64,000 bases of DNA from Lunularia cruciata (lineage: Eukaryota > Streptophyta > Marchantiopsida > Lunulariales > Lunulariaceae), in assembly GCA_948567375.1 (NCBI GenBank), contig OX419761.1:40710243-40774242 (forward strand), given 5' to 3'. The position numbers and the translations under genes were made by a program. This document shows, in pieces, positions 23,262 through 36,200 of this stretch; positions within the stretch are counted from its first letter, which is position 1, and each line of letters starts with the position of its first letter. Under the pieces are notes generated by a model, which did no database searches, was not told the DNA's origin, and saw only the letters and a program-made list of their open reading frames with translations.

Positions 23262-24518
23262 ATGGGTATATCAGGAATCCACGATAGTGCTTTGATCCAT
23301 CAAGCCTCTGCGCAGAAGAAATCAAAGGCAGATGACTCTGAGAAGAAAGTTCAAAGCAATGGGCTATACAAAAGGCTTGCAGAAGCAGCTAAAAAGGGAT
23401 TTATATACTTCTGCAAGTCCAGCAGCCGTGGATTGATACTCACACCCAGCACGATTACGATTGGCTCCCTTGGCCCACGTAGAACTGAACGATTGAGGTT
23501 CTTGGGTTTGTCTAGATGCCAACTTCGGGTAAGAAGATCTACACCTCCTAAGGTCTCGTGGTCCGAATTCCTACATTTTGGGGCAGTATCTGAATGTCAC
23601 TGGATGGATTGTTAACTCGGTCTGGTCTGACTTGGAGTGATCTTCTTCTGTGTATCTGTTTCAGTTGCTTCCGGGCTTCGTCTCTGATCTGGCAAGTCTG
23701 GAGACGTTACAACTACAGCACAACCATCTCAGGACTCTGCCCGATTGGATCGGGAAATTGACGAAACTAAAGTACTTGGACGTATCCGGGAATCTACTGC
23801 GAATTCTTCCTGACAGCATCGACAACTGCAGGTAAATTATGATTCTCGTGCCATAATTCCTTTGCTAAGCGGTTGCTGGATTTGAACACGGAGATGTAGC
23901 AGAATGATCAAGACCGATAAAGTTCTCTAATTTTGAGCGAGCAAATTTGACGAATCTTGTGATGGATAATTGTGCAGTGACCTGGTCGAATTGGATGCCA
24001 ACTTGAACAAGCTGGAAGACCTCCCATCCACCTTCGGTAGTCTAAAAAGGTTACAAAGAGTTCACATGAACATGAACAACTTAAGTATCCTTCCGACTTC
24101 ATGTAATTCCCTTACTTCTCTTAGATATATCGATCTCCGCTTCAACAAGTTCCAAGAGCTTCCTAAGTCAATCGGAAATCTACAGCCACTCGACCTCAAA
24201 GACTACGGAATCGACTGCCTGCCACAATTTGTGGATCTGAGCTGTAGCGGGGCGGGTGAATTTAATGACAATGCGTACGGGGCCTTCTCTGTAGAAGTGA
24301 CCATGTACAACTATCAAACTGATTCCAGCAAATTGCCAAATGAAATATCAAAATGCTTCGACGGGCAGCTGAAGAACATGGCGACTATAGTTTTGCTGGA
24401 TGGAAATCCTGTCATAGTTCCACCCATGTCACCATTGTATGTTTGTGGAACAGCAACTTTAGAGAAATTAGTCGAGGTTCAAAGTCTGACAGGAGAGGTA
24501 AAGAACCAAAACCTTTGA
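23262..24518 (+). CDS. Short plant intracellular Ras-group-related LRR (PIRL-like) protein
   Basis: Three exons with GT-AG borders and compatible phases: 23,262-23,528, 23,665-23,831 and 23,978-24,518 (975 nt, 324 aa). ATG 23,262 opens the only frame that joins exon 1 ('LRFLGLSRCQLR') to exon 2 ('LLPGFVSDLASLETL'). Residues 1-75 are basic and non-repetitive, with no signal peptide. Residues ~75-200 hold five to six LRRs of the LPxxIxxLxxLxxLDVxxN type, including 'LKYLDVSGNLLRILPDSI' and 'DLVELDANLNKLEDLP', typical of the plant PIRL family. After 'LPKSIGNLQPLDLKDYG' the pattern breaks into a divergent tail of ~130 residues. Plant PIRLs usually have about ten LRRs and ~350-550 residues, so this is a short or eroding member. 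It is probably a cytosolic scaffold; no specific partner can be inferred. The tail may be mis-modelled. Confidence 0.7.
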
Positions 24519-25552
24519 GTTACTAGGTTGAAGGATGTAATTGGAACGCTGCGTCCGATGCTCTTGTCCTTGTATCTAATTCCATCATACATTGATGCTT
24601 AGCATAGCACGGTTAGTTCCGCGTTTCTGTTCATTTACAAGGAAACGACAATGCAGATATGTTTTGGCACAACTCAGAAACTCGGATTCAAGGAAAAACA
24701 GCAACGTAAATGCTCCATGTTTTTTGGCGTCATACCATACTCAACAACTTCGACCCATTCCACAATACAAGTTTATCATAATCACAAGTACATGTAAAAT
24801 CCATATTTCAGCAAATATATCTGTTTTGCAGAATAATAATCAGAGTTTGTTTCTCGAGTACTCATCCAGCTGAGATGTAAATACTGTCTCAAATCTTAAA
24901 AACATTGAATCTTAATTCAGCATGATTTAACTGAAAGTTTTACATTCAAAGAAGGAGATACCGCATCACAAGTTAGAACCCCCCGACTCTCCAACTTATA
25001 ATAGCCCAGCACGAGCTACTGTTGTCCTCAGAGTTTGAGACCTTGAGACCGTGTACTCTAGATTAAGTAACGACTGTAGAACCAGTACTCTTGACATGTC
25101 TGTACTTCCGTTTCCGAAGTAGCCGAGGAGAAACGTTCGTAATTAGCCCAATTCCATCCAGTCAATCGAAGTTCTGATAAAATGAGGGTAGCAAACAAGA
25201 GTGAGGTCAACATCTTCTACGTCGATAACCGGCGCAAGTTAGCAAGTTGAGTGGAAATTATCCGCAGATACACCTACATCCAGTCTTATCCAGCAGTGCT
25301 CTGAACCATGAGGCCCATGAGCAGTAATACACATTTGCTGCTGTACTGGATAAGGAGTGACGAAAGATTTCCTGTTTCACTCGTAAGGCCTCGATCTGTT
25401 CTGATGGCTTTATCTCGAAGGCAGGCCGGAAACTATATACGGTCCTTCACCTCGCTAGTTACGAGCCATAGCTACCATTCTTCGTACTACTCGTATAACC
25501 AGTGGCAGGATTCCAGAGAATAGGGCTGCCAGGAAAGAGATGTGGTGACTTC
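24519..25552. other. Convergent 3' intergenic region
   Basis: About 1 kb between the stops of two convergent genes. Short open stretches have no recognisable domain. It should contain both 3' untranslated regions; no clear polyadenylation signal was singled out. Confidence 0.5.
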
Positions 25553-28500
25553 TCATCTCATACTGAAGTTGTTCCCAGACAGATCCGAGAAATCAAGATC
25601 TGTTATATCTGCGATGGAGGCCGGGCGCACGCCTGAGAATTTGTTGCGGCTGAGGTCAAGTGCATGCAGTCCCTTCAGCTGTCCAATGGAGGCGTCCACA
25701 GAACCAGTCAAACCATTGTTCGAGAAATTTAGAGCTGAAGTGGAGAAGAAGGTGTAGACTGATATTGCAATCTCAGTCCCTGGAATCTTATCAAACTGGA
25801 CTCCTGTCTTGTATAGAGGAGCAGCAGATGAATACTTCACAGAGGTGGCACCAGCGACTTTGAGGAACTCAAAGCCTGATACCAGTTCCGTCCAAGGGAC
25901 AGGATCACTAAATTTGTTGCTGGACAAATCTAGTACCAAAATTTTGCTCAAGCTGCCCAAAATATCTTTGACTCGGCCTGTAAGCCCGTTGGAGCTGAGA
26001 TCCAGTACCTTCAGATTCTGAAAATTTTAACAACACACAAAGCAATCCAGGTCAGAGAAAGAAATAACGATACAGACGTTCAAGAAGAATAATTCGCTCA
26101 AGACAATGATTCGTGTCATTTGAAGAATCCCTGCACACTTACCTTCAGTTTATTGATATCGTTGGGAATCTCGCCCGTCAGCTTATTGCCACTGACATCG
26201 TACACTATCATATCTGTACACATATCCAGCTCAACACCAGGAGGAAGCGCTGGCCCTGTGAACATGTTGTTCTCCAAGATAATGGCTTGCAGTCCAGGAC
26301 AATCTCCACCGGCGAAATCGGGAATAGGACCAGTTAATTTGTTGTTGCTGGCTTTGAGCGAAATTAGGAAACCGGAACGGAACACGGAAGCTGGAATGGG
26401 ACCAGTGAGCATGTTGTCGGAGACGTCAACGTTGTTCAGGAAGGCGTTGTCATCTGATCTCTGTGGGATAGTCCCGGTGAGCCTATTCTTGTTGACGAGG
26501 AGATCGTTGAAGAAGACTCCATTGAATATGTTCCGTGGGAGTTCACCCGTGAGCTGATTCTCGGCCAAATTTAACGTGTTTACGAAGTCAGATGTGAAAT
26601 TGGTAGGAATGGAGCCGGTCAATTTATTTCTGCTCATGTCCAGAGTGTTGAGGTTCCTGCTCTGCGCGAATGCTACCGGAATGCTTCCAGTGATTTGGTT
26701 GTTGGAGACGTTGATGTTGCTTATGTCCAAGCTGTTGGCTGGTATGCTGGGTAAAGAAGTGAACTTGTTGTCAGACAAATCAATGGAGCTCGCTTGTCTG
26801 AATTGGAAGATGTACGAGGGAATTGGACCTGCACAGTTTCACGACAGCATTAGGGCTTCATCAATTCTATCGATTTGAATCTTTCTGTCATTATTACTGC
26901 ATTGCGACAGAGCGGAGTTCCTCAGTACGTAGCCTTACCAGATAAACGATTGGTGTGGACGTCAAAAATCTGCATATTGAGTCCAGACACGCCATCATCA
27001 GGAACGGTACCAGTTCCAAGGCTGGTGAGTAGATTATTGTGGAGATAGGCTGCACGTATTTTGTAGAATGACGATGGCTTCAAAGAACCAGATAGCATGT
27101 TGTATGAGAGGTTGAGATTTCCGAAGGGAAGAGCCAGTGCAAGATCTGCGGGGATGGCACCGGTAAGTTTGTTGGCCGACAGGTCCATGTCTTGCATGTT
27201 CCTCAAATTTGACAGCTCTTTTGGAATTGACCCTGCAGAACAAATTTTGAGTTAGTCACCAGCCTTCACCGTCAGGTTTTGGCTCGAGGTCTCAAGGAAT
27301 CACACTCCTCACAGGGGCCGTTTTGACTTCGAACCGGATTTACAGCTATGCTGAGTCGAATGATCACAAAGGGATGAAGCTATAATACGTAGTCATCCGA
27401 TTGAAGAACCTGAAAATGATGAGAGAACTGGGGATAAGTACAGGTCTAAAGAAACTGACCTGTTAGTTTGTTTCTTGCAGCAAAGAATTGGAACAGGTTG
27501 CGGAGATTTCCGAAGGTGGCAGGAATTCCACCAGATAGCATGTTGTTGTTGATGTTTAAGACAGTTAGGTTTGTCATTCCAAGTGATGGAGGAATGGACC
27601 CGGTAAACGAGTTGAAGTCAAGCTCTACATTCGTGAGCGTCTTCACATTTCCCAGTGATGCTGGAATGGATCCTGTGAGTTTTGTGCCTCTGATGATCAG
27701 CGTCTGCAAACAATTCAGAGTGCATTCGAGAACTTTATTTAAGATTCTTCTAATCGAAATTTCATTATTGTGACTCAACTTAGCGAATACGGACAAGATT
27801 CTCTAATCTGGCCCGGAACTGGTCACCCATGGAACACATCTTAATCCAAGCAATGTTAACAAATTGATGTTTTAATCCTGTATTAGAATTTTATTGAAAT
27901 CTCAACTGTTCATCAAATCACAGAAAGAGTTGCTCTCCCTTCAGTTTCAACCAACAGTTCACGCCAGGCTAGACCTGAAAAACGCAACAGAAGATGACAA
28001 GTTCATACCTGTAGTGACATGAGATTTCCAAAAGAAGCAGGTAAGCTCCCTGTGATGTCTGTGAAGTCCGGGGCAGGATATGAGAGAGTACTGAGTCCTC
28101 CAATCCTCAGATCCTTCAGCTTAGACAATTTACCCCAATTTGCAGGAAGTGGGCCAGTAAATTGATCTCCTTGGATGTATAAAACCTCAAGCGCACTTAC
28201 TTCTCCTAGAACGGCTGGAAATGTACCCTTCAGGACATTGCCACTGAGAACCAGCTTTTGCAACTTTTGCAATCTCCTGAATGACTCAGGAATTGTACCT
28301 GCTAGACCAGAAAATTCCGCAAGTAGCTCCCTGAGCTGTTGCAAATCTCCAATACAAGAAGGAATAGTTCCTGCATTTGAACCTGCAGGATTTTCGCCCG
28401 AAAATGTCGAGCTGATATCGTAGACCTCTAATTTCGTCAGCTTACAAAGCCCGGCTGGAATTCCACCAGGGCCCCCGGGAGCTAGATACTTGAGACTGGT

Positions 28501-28980
28501 AATCGCGAAAATGTCGGCCGATATCGGCCCTTTCAGGTTCAATCCAGCCAATGACAGATATGTCAACTTCTTCAAAGAACTCAATCCCTTGGGATAGGGA
28601 CTTCCCAATTGGAGGAAAAAGAGATTTAAGGTTTTGAGGGATAGCAGCTTGGAGAGAGTTGTACCAATGAGATCGGTGGCAGGGTTGAGACTCCCGATGA
28701 AGGGGCAGTTTTCATCACATCCTTCTCTGACTCGGCTACCAATTGTGACATTCACCACTTCTCCGATCTTGTTGCAGGTTACACCTTTGAAATCTGTGCA
28801 GCAATTGCTCGTGCTGTTCCATGACTTGAGCTGGTCGAACGGATCTTCCAGCCCCGCTTTGAAACTCAACAACGCATTCTTGTCTCTTGCAATGCAGGTC
28901 TGCGCTGTGACCAGCGTGGAGAAGAACGCCAATGCACAGAAACAGCTAAAAAGCTTTACAGCGCGAGGTCGCAACTCCAT
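25553..28980 (-). CDS. Extracellular LRR receptor-like protein without kinase
   Basis: Five exons: 28,009-28,980, 27,460-27,703, 26,939-27,232, 26,143-26,828 and 25,553-26,017 (2,661 nt, 886 aa). All borders are GT-AG and the joined frame is open. The first ATG is 28,980 (MELRPRAVKLF), followed by a hydrophobic signal peptide ending near TLVTAQ. An LRR N-terminal cap follows (DKNALLSFKAGLEDP, KSWNSTSNCCTDFKGVTCN) with the paired cysteines usual in secreted plant LRR proteins. Then come about 25 LRRs of the LxxLxxLxLxxNxLxGxIP type, such as 'TLDMSRNKLTGSIP' and 'NLNLSYNMLSGSL'. Several exon borders fall in the LRR glycine codon, as is common in this family. The protein ends at GNNFSMR with no membrane segment and no kinase, so it is either secreted or its anchor has been lost. 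A role in surface recognition or cell-wall-linked signalling is inferred from the family; the ligand is unknown. Confidence 0.88.
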
Positions 28981-31082
28981 ATCTACTATCTTTGAATCCT
29001 CACTACTTGATCCTTGCAATGGGTGTTTGCTGAATTATCGAGGTTATTGTATGTTACAAGGATGTGAACAATCCAACAACACAAGAGAACAAATTGTATC
29101 TATCTCTATGTAGAAGAAATTGTTAACACTTGATACAAAAACTGTGCAGATTAGAATGTGAGCACAATCTGCAATTCAAACGCGGAATACTCTGGCAACA
29201 TTTTAACAGAGCCCGACTATGGTTTTAGATTGGAGAAAGATTTTGGATTGGCTTCGTGAGAGAATGACCTCAGACATCCATTGACGTTCTCACTCGATCA
29301 TCGTGACTTGAAGCCAATGAGAATGTACGAACTCAATTATCGTGGGCGAACGAAGCACAGAGGTACTATCCATGTGAATGACTTGCTGATCTTCAAGTCA
29401 GCAGGGAAGTTATAAGGTGTGCGTGCGACTTTCCAGTATACTTTTGAACTGAAGCCAGCTGGTTGCTATACTCACCGTGAAGACACGCCGATCTGCTTTG
29501 GATAAGTCATTACAACTCAAGCAGCGTTGACAGTAATTTGCTTTTGACCTGGCACCATCCTGTCCCACGTCCAACAGACATAAAGACGGCATGATAGAGC
29601 TAACTGGTTTCTCCGATTGAGCGGAGGAACAGTGGATTTCTACGCTCATCCACTTCGACCACTTCATAGAGATCAACGCTGACAACCGGAGACTTCCTAT
29701 TTTTGCCAACGGTTGCAAAGTTCCGGATGACGTGCAGGCTGCTTTATTTCGATCGAAATGCTTTGAGCCCGAGTTTAATGCCATACGACTGATTTTGCGT
29801 CGACTCACAGCATGCTCGACCAAGCTCTTCGTCGGGAGTAGCTTTTGATAAGTGAGACGAGACTCACGAGATTTGAGATCGTCAACTTGGCTTCGTGATG
29901 ACGTGTACGCCCAAAGTCAAACACCTGCAAACGACTTCAATCTCTACAGTATGGATTTGCACTTATGAGAGTCCAGTGTAATATAAACAGAGACAGCAAC
30001 ATGTGTATCATCCATATATTATCAACATATGTAGTTCTAAATGAATATATACTTGCAGCAGTTGCATTGAAGGAGGCTTCGCCAGTATAATGTGCCTGCA
30101 GTTCTATAGAATTCAACGTTCCATTTTCCCGAGTATTCTTCGTTCGAGTATCCATCCTGGTTGTAATCAAAGGGGATATAACTAGCCAGGCCGACTGCAC
30201 TGAAGTTCTCCCTCTTTGCTTTGAAGAGAGTTGAAGAGGTATGTATGGTAGAAAGTTTAGACACCGAAGCAAGTACACAAACATACATCTGCTACGATCT
30301 CGCAGTTCACGTAAGAATGCTACTGATAAGAAACTACTGTACATAAGTATGAAATAGTATATGTTCATTCCGTCACCTTAATTATATGTGTTGCTTCGAA
30401 TGAACAGTTGATGATGACCGTAAACTTTAGTTCAAACGATGAAAATCATCTCAAAACTCTGATCATTTTGACCATGACTGTAACTGAGGCGATATCTGCA
30501 ACGGTAGTGTGGACTCTGAAATCTCACATGTCTAGTACAATTGCCTCCCAATTCGACATCCATAATCTTTGTGCTCCAAGTAATGAGACTTGGTCTGCAG
30601 CTGAAACAAGTAGGCCACTTAATAAAGTAAGTCAGCTGAGGAGAGAGCGATTCCCCTTCTCTAGTTAAGTAAGTTCAACAGAGATGGACTTAACCGGACC
30701 CAACGTGGCACCAAGACTTGACTGTACCCCAAGTTGGCAGAATAGACTTAACAGTCCTCTTTCTGCTTGACATGGCATGGGAGTCGTACTTGGCATCCCT
30801 TCCGACGAACATCTAGACAACGTTTTCGTAATTGTGATTCAGTTACACGTAGGACACACAGGTCTTCAGCATGGCCGGGCCGTACGGGGCTATTCTTGTC
30901 CCTGCTGAGCACGAAGTTTGGGGAGGGAGTGTTTTGTCTTCTTGCTGCAGATTTCATGCGTAGATGTGTGGATTCGACGCTCTGATAAGAAAAAATTTCG
31001 CCAACATGAAATCACGAGTGTCAACAAGCATCTGACACGTAGTGCCACGTGATGCTAATAATAGTACCGTTAAGTTTTTCCA
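28981..31082. other. Upstream region of the LRR gene, no gene recognised
   Basis: Open stretches here (for example 29,410-29,823 and 29,937-30,368 on the minus strand) have no recognisable domain and no splice-compatible neighbours. The segment next to 28,980 presumably holds the promoter. Confidence 0.4.
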
Positions 31083-31219
31083 ATTGAGAGAAATTAGTGA
31101 GAAGAAAGGCGACCGCGTAGGAAAAACGAAGGATGGGAAGACCCCATCAAGCCGTACAAGGGGGACAAAAAAATGTAACATGGGGCTAGGCACCAATAGA
31201 GTCTATATTGAGAGAAATT
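31083..31219 (-). mobile_element. 5'-truncated LINE insertion (copy a) with 13-bp TSD
   Basis: The insert 31,096-31,206 is the reverse complement of the last ~110 bp of the LINE at 46,668-50,417 (ggcgaccgcgtagg ... ggaagaccccatcaag ... catggggcta). It is flanked by a perfect 13-bp direct repeat, attgagagaaatt (31,083-31,095 and 31,207-31,219). Non-coding. Confidence 0.9.
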
Positions 31220-31251
31220 TGGAATATCATTTTAAATTTTGAGTAACATTA

Positions 31252-31369
31252 AGTCCATCTCGTAAGAAGGCGACCGCGTAGGAAAAACGAAGGATGGGAA
31301 GACCCCATCGAACCTTACAAGGGAGAAACAAAAAAAGTAACATGGGGCTAAGCCCCAATAGTCCATCTC
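31252..31369 (-). mobile_element. 5'-truncated LINE insertion (copy b) with 10-bp TSD
   Basis: The insert 31,262-31,359 matches the same LINE 3' end in the same orientation, flanked by agtccatctc on both sides (31,252-31,261 and 31,360-31,369). Confidence 0.9.
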
Positions 31370-31416
31370 CGGTAAGTTCAAGTTAAACCTGCAAACCTTA
31401 CCGGTGACTGGAGCTA

Positions 31417-31555
31417 CTTCTCAACTCAAAAGTGGTGACCGCGTGGATAACAAGAAGGACGGGAAGACCCCATCAAGCTGTACAAGGAGAAAACAGAAGG
31501 GGTAAAATGGGGCTAAGCCCCAATAGTGCTGGCAAGAGGCAACTTCTTCTCAACT
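31417..31555 (-). mobile_element. 5'-truncated LINE insertion (copy c) with 10-bp TSD
   Basis: The insert 31,427-31,545 begins ggtgaccgcgtgg and continues through 'ggggctaagccccaatag', then about 20 bp of extra sequence. It is flanked by cttctcaact (31,417-31,426 and 31,546-31,555). Confidence 0.85.
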
Positions 31556-31674
31556 GCTTTGAGGCAATTTTGAGCAGAAGTAGTAATCGAGCCTCAAGCC
31601 AATTGTAGTCGTAGTAAGATCTGTTATGTCGATAACTCCTATCTAAAGACAAAGTGAAAAATAAGAATTCAACT

Positions 31675-31816
31675 AAGACACAAAGAGTAGCGACAGCGTG
31701 GGAAAACCGAAGGATTGGAAGATCTCATCAAGCCGTACAAGGGGCTAAGCCCCAATAGAGTCTATATGAGAAATCTGCCCTACCACACCTAAGATATCCG
31801 AGCTATGCAAGACACA
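31675..31816 (-). mobile_element. 5'-truncated LINE insertion (copy d) with 8-bp TSD
   Basis: The insert 31,683-31,808 matches the LINE 3' end but extends further inward (through 'cctaagatatccgagctatg') and has an internal deletion of about 30 bp before 'ggggctaagcccc'. It is flanked by aagacaca (31,675-31,682 and 31,809-31,816). Confidence 0.85.
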
Positions 31817-33227
31817 CCCAGTCATCTCGATCTCTTAGGTAGGGAAAGGTGTTGGGGACAATAGCAAAAGTCAAGTACCACGATAGTTATTACAAGCATG
31901 GAGACGATGGCATAATAGCATTAAACGCCTACCACGATGGGATGGAACACTAATATGATTTAGTTGCTTTAACCATGATGTAAAATCGTAATGAGATCAA
32001 ACAAAGTTCATATGAGTCAGTTGAATGAATGATGCTCTAAATAGATATGCGTATCTATTTTTATATTTGTTAAATTGACTCTACAATGCGACAAGTTGGA
32101 CTTTATCAAAGTTTGGTTTCTTTCATAGAGAACGAGATGTTAAAAAACGTTTAGGCTTCAGCTATGGCGGTTATTCATTGGAGGGAGTTAGACCTTTTGC
32201 AACTCTGAATCCAAACGCAATAACACTAAAACAGATGATAGAGAAGCTATACCGCATAAACTTGGAGCTGTTGAACGTCTTCATTACACGCTTTATGTCT
32301 CACCCATGGAAGCATTTGAAAACGATAACAAGCCTACAACACGATTAAAACGATGACAAGTCTGTCTTTCGTGGACTCTCCTTGCTACACTTCAGAAAGA
32401 TCGATTTTATAGATCAGAATCGGCCATTTTCTATATATTATATGTCTTAATAAAAAAAAGTGAATAATAGAGTTAAACTCATAATAAACTAGCTCAATCT
32501 TGAAACTTACTTTGTTCTTCAAATAAATTGATTTTGAATTTTTATTGTATGCATAAGAACAGTCTATATGAAAAATAATACAAGGCTATCATCCCTTTAA
32601 TCATCTCCACATGAGAATAAGAATTCATATATAATAAAATTTTATCAAGTCAGAAATCTAATATAGCATGTAATTATGAAAATCTTTGAAAAGGATTTAC
32701 AAGTGAAAAGAAGCTGAAATTTTTTTATTCTTTTTTACATTTGAAAAATTAACAAGGTGAAAGTTTAACTAGTGAATGCTATTAATATTATTTTGTATCC
32801 ATCTGCGTATTTTCTAATCAAATTTTGTCTCTTTATGAAAAAGATAATTAATATATTATGTAATGATTCATATATCATCAGGAAAAGGACAAGTGAGGAG
32901 ATGGTATGACATATTTCCTGAAGTCGAGCAAAATTACTTACGGACGCCAGTGGAGTGCTACGACTTCCCGTTACTTTTAGCACGATCTTTGACTTGGTTC
33001 TTTACAATTAGATGTGGTCACCTATGGAGCTAAGATGCACCCGAACTAGGCCGCACTAAAATTATACAAATAAACAAGTTTGTCAGATATTTGATATGTG
33101 CTATAATCATTCTTGAACTCTCTGACACTTACATTCTACCTGGCTTGGAGACTACGTGATAAAAAGATTCAGTCAAACCTTCAAACCATCTTCTACGAGT
33201 ACTCATGCTTCGCAGGGAGGGGATTCC
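31817..33227. other. AT-rich spacer downstream of the aldehyde oxidase gene
   Basis: No gene recognised. The part next to 33,227 should contain the 3' untranslated region of the oxidase gene; the rest is AT-rich with no coding signal. Confidence 0.45.
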
Positions 33228-36200
33228 CTACTTGAATGTGCATAGTGTAGCCCGCGTTGAACCACCGTCAGCTAGTTCATGCCTATGCTGATTCAGCTGT
33301 AATTTTCCTTTAAACATAGCATAAGGAGGTAACCCGGTTGCCAGCACCACCTTTTCGACAGTTGCAGGGGCATTGAGAGGACACCATCCATTAGCTCCGA
33401 ACTCTGCTCTTGCGGCCGTAATAGCACGTCGAACCGCGATATGGGCACTGCAATATTTGAACCAAAGTTTAAAGTCTACCAAGTCGCGAGTAACAATATT
33501 TAAACAATAAATATTAATCGCTTAGTTTAGAGAGAGGACAAGGAATGACGTGGTGAGGAGAGTAGCAGATATACCTTGCTGCCAAACCGTAAGGTGGTTC
33601 CCCAGAGAACTGCAAATGAGAAACAGGGAGCATTCTTTTATTAGTTCTTGCAACTTTTTAGTTGGAAGTACTCAATTGCTGGTGGAAGTCAAAAGTTCGC
33701 TTATCACTATGGAGATAATTGTCCACGGTAAAGTCTCTGTATGTCGCAATTAAAAAGTAGCCACGACCAAATGATATGATATATTATAGACGATGTATGA
33801 CACATTGCAGATGCGTGGACCAACCTAACCATGCCTAACCAAAACTCAGCGAAGAGATGACCAGGGCTAAGAGGACATCAAGAGTCACATCTTACGACTT
33901 TAACCTTCAACCTTCAAAGGTTTGGGTAACTTTCTCGTTAAGAAAGTTCTGTCGTGGTGATTCAACTTTCGACCTTGCTGAGGGAATCTAGTGCAGAAAT
34001 CATACCTTTGATCGCAAAACTCCCCTGTCGTTCGTGCTGTTCGGCAGAAGGGATGTTCTCAACTCAAGAGGGATATCTTTGGAGGAGGGTGGCTTATATT
34101 CCCACGTACTGTCACTCACGAGCTGCAGATATAGCACGGAACAGGGCCTTCAGTCAGCAAAGTGTTTACGAGGACAACGCTCAATGCGATGAATACTATT
34201 TCTGCTTCTTTGGCGCAATACATGCAACTCGAGGGCAGAGTCCTGAAACTTGCAGAGAATAGTTGAGTCTCAATACTGATGTAAATAAGTGTGTGCTTTG
34301 TGAAGGACTGCTGAAATCTCCCATACGCATGTTGTACTTGAAAGTTCACGAGATGTATTTTGGATACAACTGCGTGTAACTTACCTTCCCAGAGTCATTA
34401 TCAAACAGGTACTCCTCCTGGAGGAAGTATCCAAGCCCTTGTACATATGCTCCTTGGACCTGCTCACCATTAAAAACTTCAGATAAGAGCTAGCTTTTCC
34501 TCATTCTTTATGTATCATATAACTTCTGCAAGTTCACATAAAGTCACAAGACCTTGGCTCCAATTGACTTTGGAAATCTGCAACCGAGACCATCTGATTT
34601 CATCTTGATATCAAATGTATTGAGTATAAGGAATCATTTATGCAATCCGTTTGTTAGAACACGGTTCAATACCCACATAAGACATCAATTGAATGAGAGC
34701 AGAAGACTATCGTAGAACGGGAATTCACACCCACATCAAATATATTATAAAACACTATATGCGTTCTGTTTACGAGCAGACTGAAGTTGCTGATATCGTG
34801 TAGATTTGAAGGTAATTAGCATTCGAGAAAAGAGCTCGTTTGTCAGTACTCTAGTCTGGCACTAACCGCTCTCAAGTATGTCAGGAACTGATACGCAGAA
34901 GATCTGCTATATTTGTAGAAAGAAAATTAATCTTACCTGGCCAATATCTGTAGCAGGATTAAGGCTCTTTCCACAGTCAAGAAGCAGATCAGCTCTCGGC
35001 ACTCGTACCTCTCCTGTAACACGGTCGGACAGAAGAGTGTCAATTGCTGACATGAACATAACTTTTTAAAGGGGTAATTTTGAACACAAATGCTCACCTG
35101 TCAAAACATCAAGTTCCACCTCCGTCACTCCTGCCCCAAATGATGCGTATCTGCACAGGAAAATAAACACTCAATTATGTGGCGCCAGGACAAATAGCTT
35201 GTAGCAAGTTGAAGGTTTATCAACGTAGCACTGTCAAAGTGATTCGCCGGGAGTATTGAGGAGTAGCCTCCCCCAGAATGAACAAGACAAATGTCAGCGT
35301 ATCCAGATTATCAAAAAAATCAGCCATCTTACTCGAATGGTCCGTCCTTGCTTGCACCTGGAGAATAACGACCTCGTGCCTGTAAGTCCGTGGACGACCC
35401 TAATGCTGAGCTTATGAGCTCTTCCCAGAGAGGCTTATCTCCATTTTTGTCAACCATGGCATCAGCAACCTCTTGTAATCTCTTTACAAGCTGTTTACAG
35501 GCATCCTGCAGAAGAACCAAAGAAAGTTATGTGCCGCACGTACATGCAGATCAGAAACAACAAGAAGTTCGTCCGCAAAATAGAGAGCACGCTGAGGGCG
35601 GAGTAGCTACTTTAGTATAGGTTATTGAATGTTGTAAAATCATCTGTGATGATTTTCGATGAAGCATCCTGAATAGGTAAAATGGAACTTATACCTCCAC
35701 TAAACCCTAAGGAAGTATAAGCTCGTGAAGACCAATAGCTTAGAAATCATGGTTTTGGAACAACGCTCTCGATTGTTACACTCTTTCAGCACGGCGATAT
35801 TTAACAGGATTCTATGTAAGAGGGCTTGCTCATTCATATTATGGTTGAAATCTATACCATAGCATCTAGAGTATACCTGAACCGCTGCAGAAGCTAATTC
35901 CGAGGTCACCGAACCCCCAGTAGACATGGTGTTATTGGCTACGATTGTGGTTGTTGTAAATAGTCTTATATCATAAGGAGATATGCCCCCCTTCACCAGA
36001 GATCCAAGAGCCATTGCGGCAACCTGCACTCAGTTATAGCTATCTTTAGCACGACGGGTGGATTTAGCTAACGTGTTATGCAACAGTCAGATTTGCCAAG
36101 AATATTACCCCTATGCATTTATTCGTATCAGACGGTCCGAGCCATATGTTACGAAATACCTGGGCTATTTTAGTGTCTAGTCCTTGCCCAACTTCGCACC

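Noticed and set aside
29410-29823. 137-codon open stretch on the minus strand between the LRR gene and the LINE cluster
   Set aside because: No recognisable domain, no splice-compatible neighbour and composition like the surrounding non-coding DNA.
29937-30368. 143-codon open stretch on the minus strand
   Set aside because: Low-complexity hydrophobic translation overlapped by another open frame; no domain or gene context.
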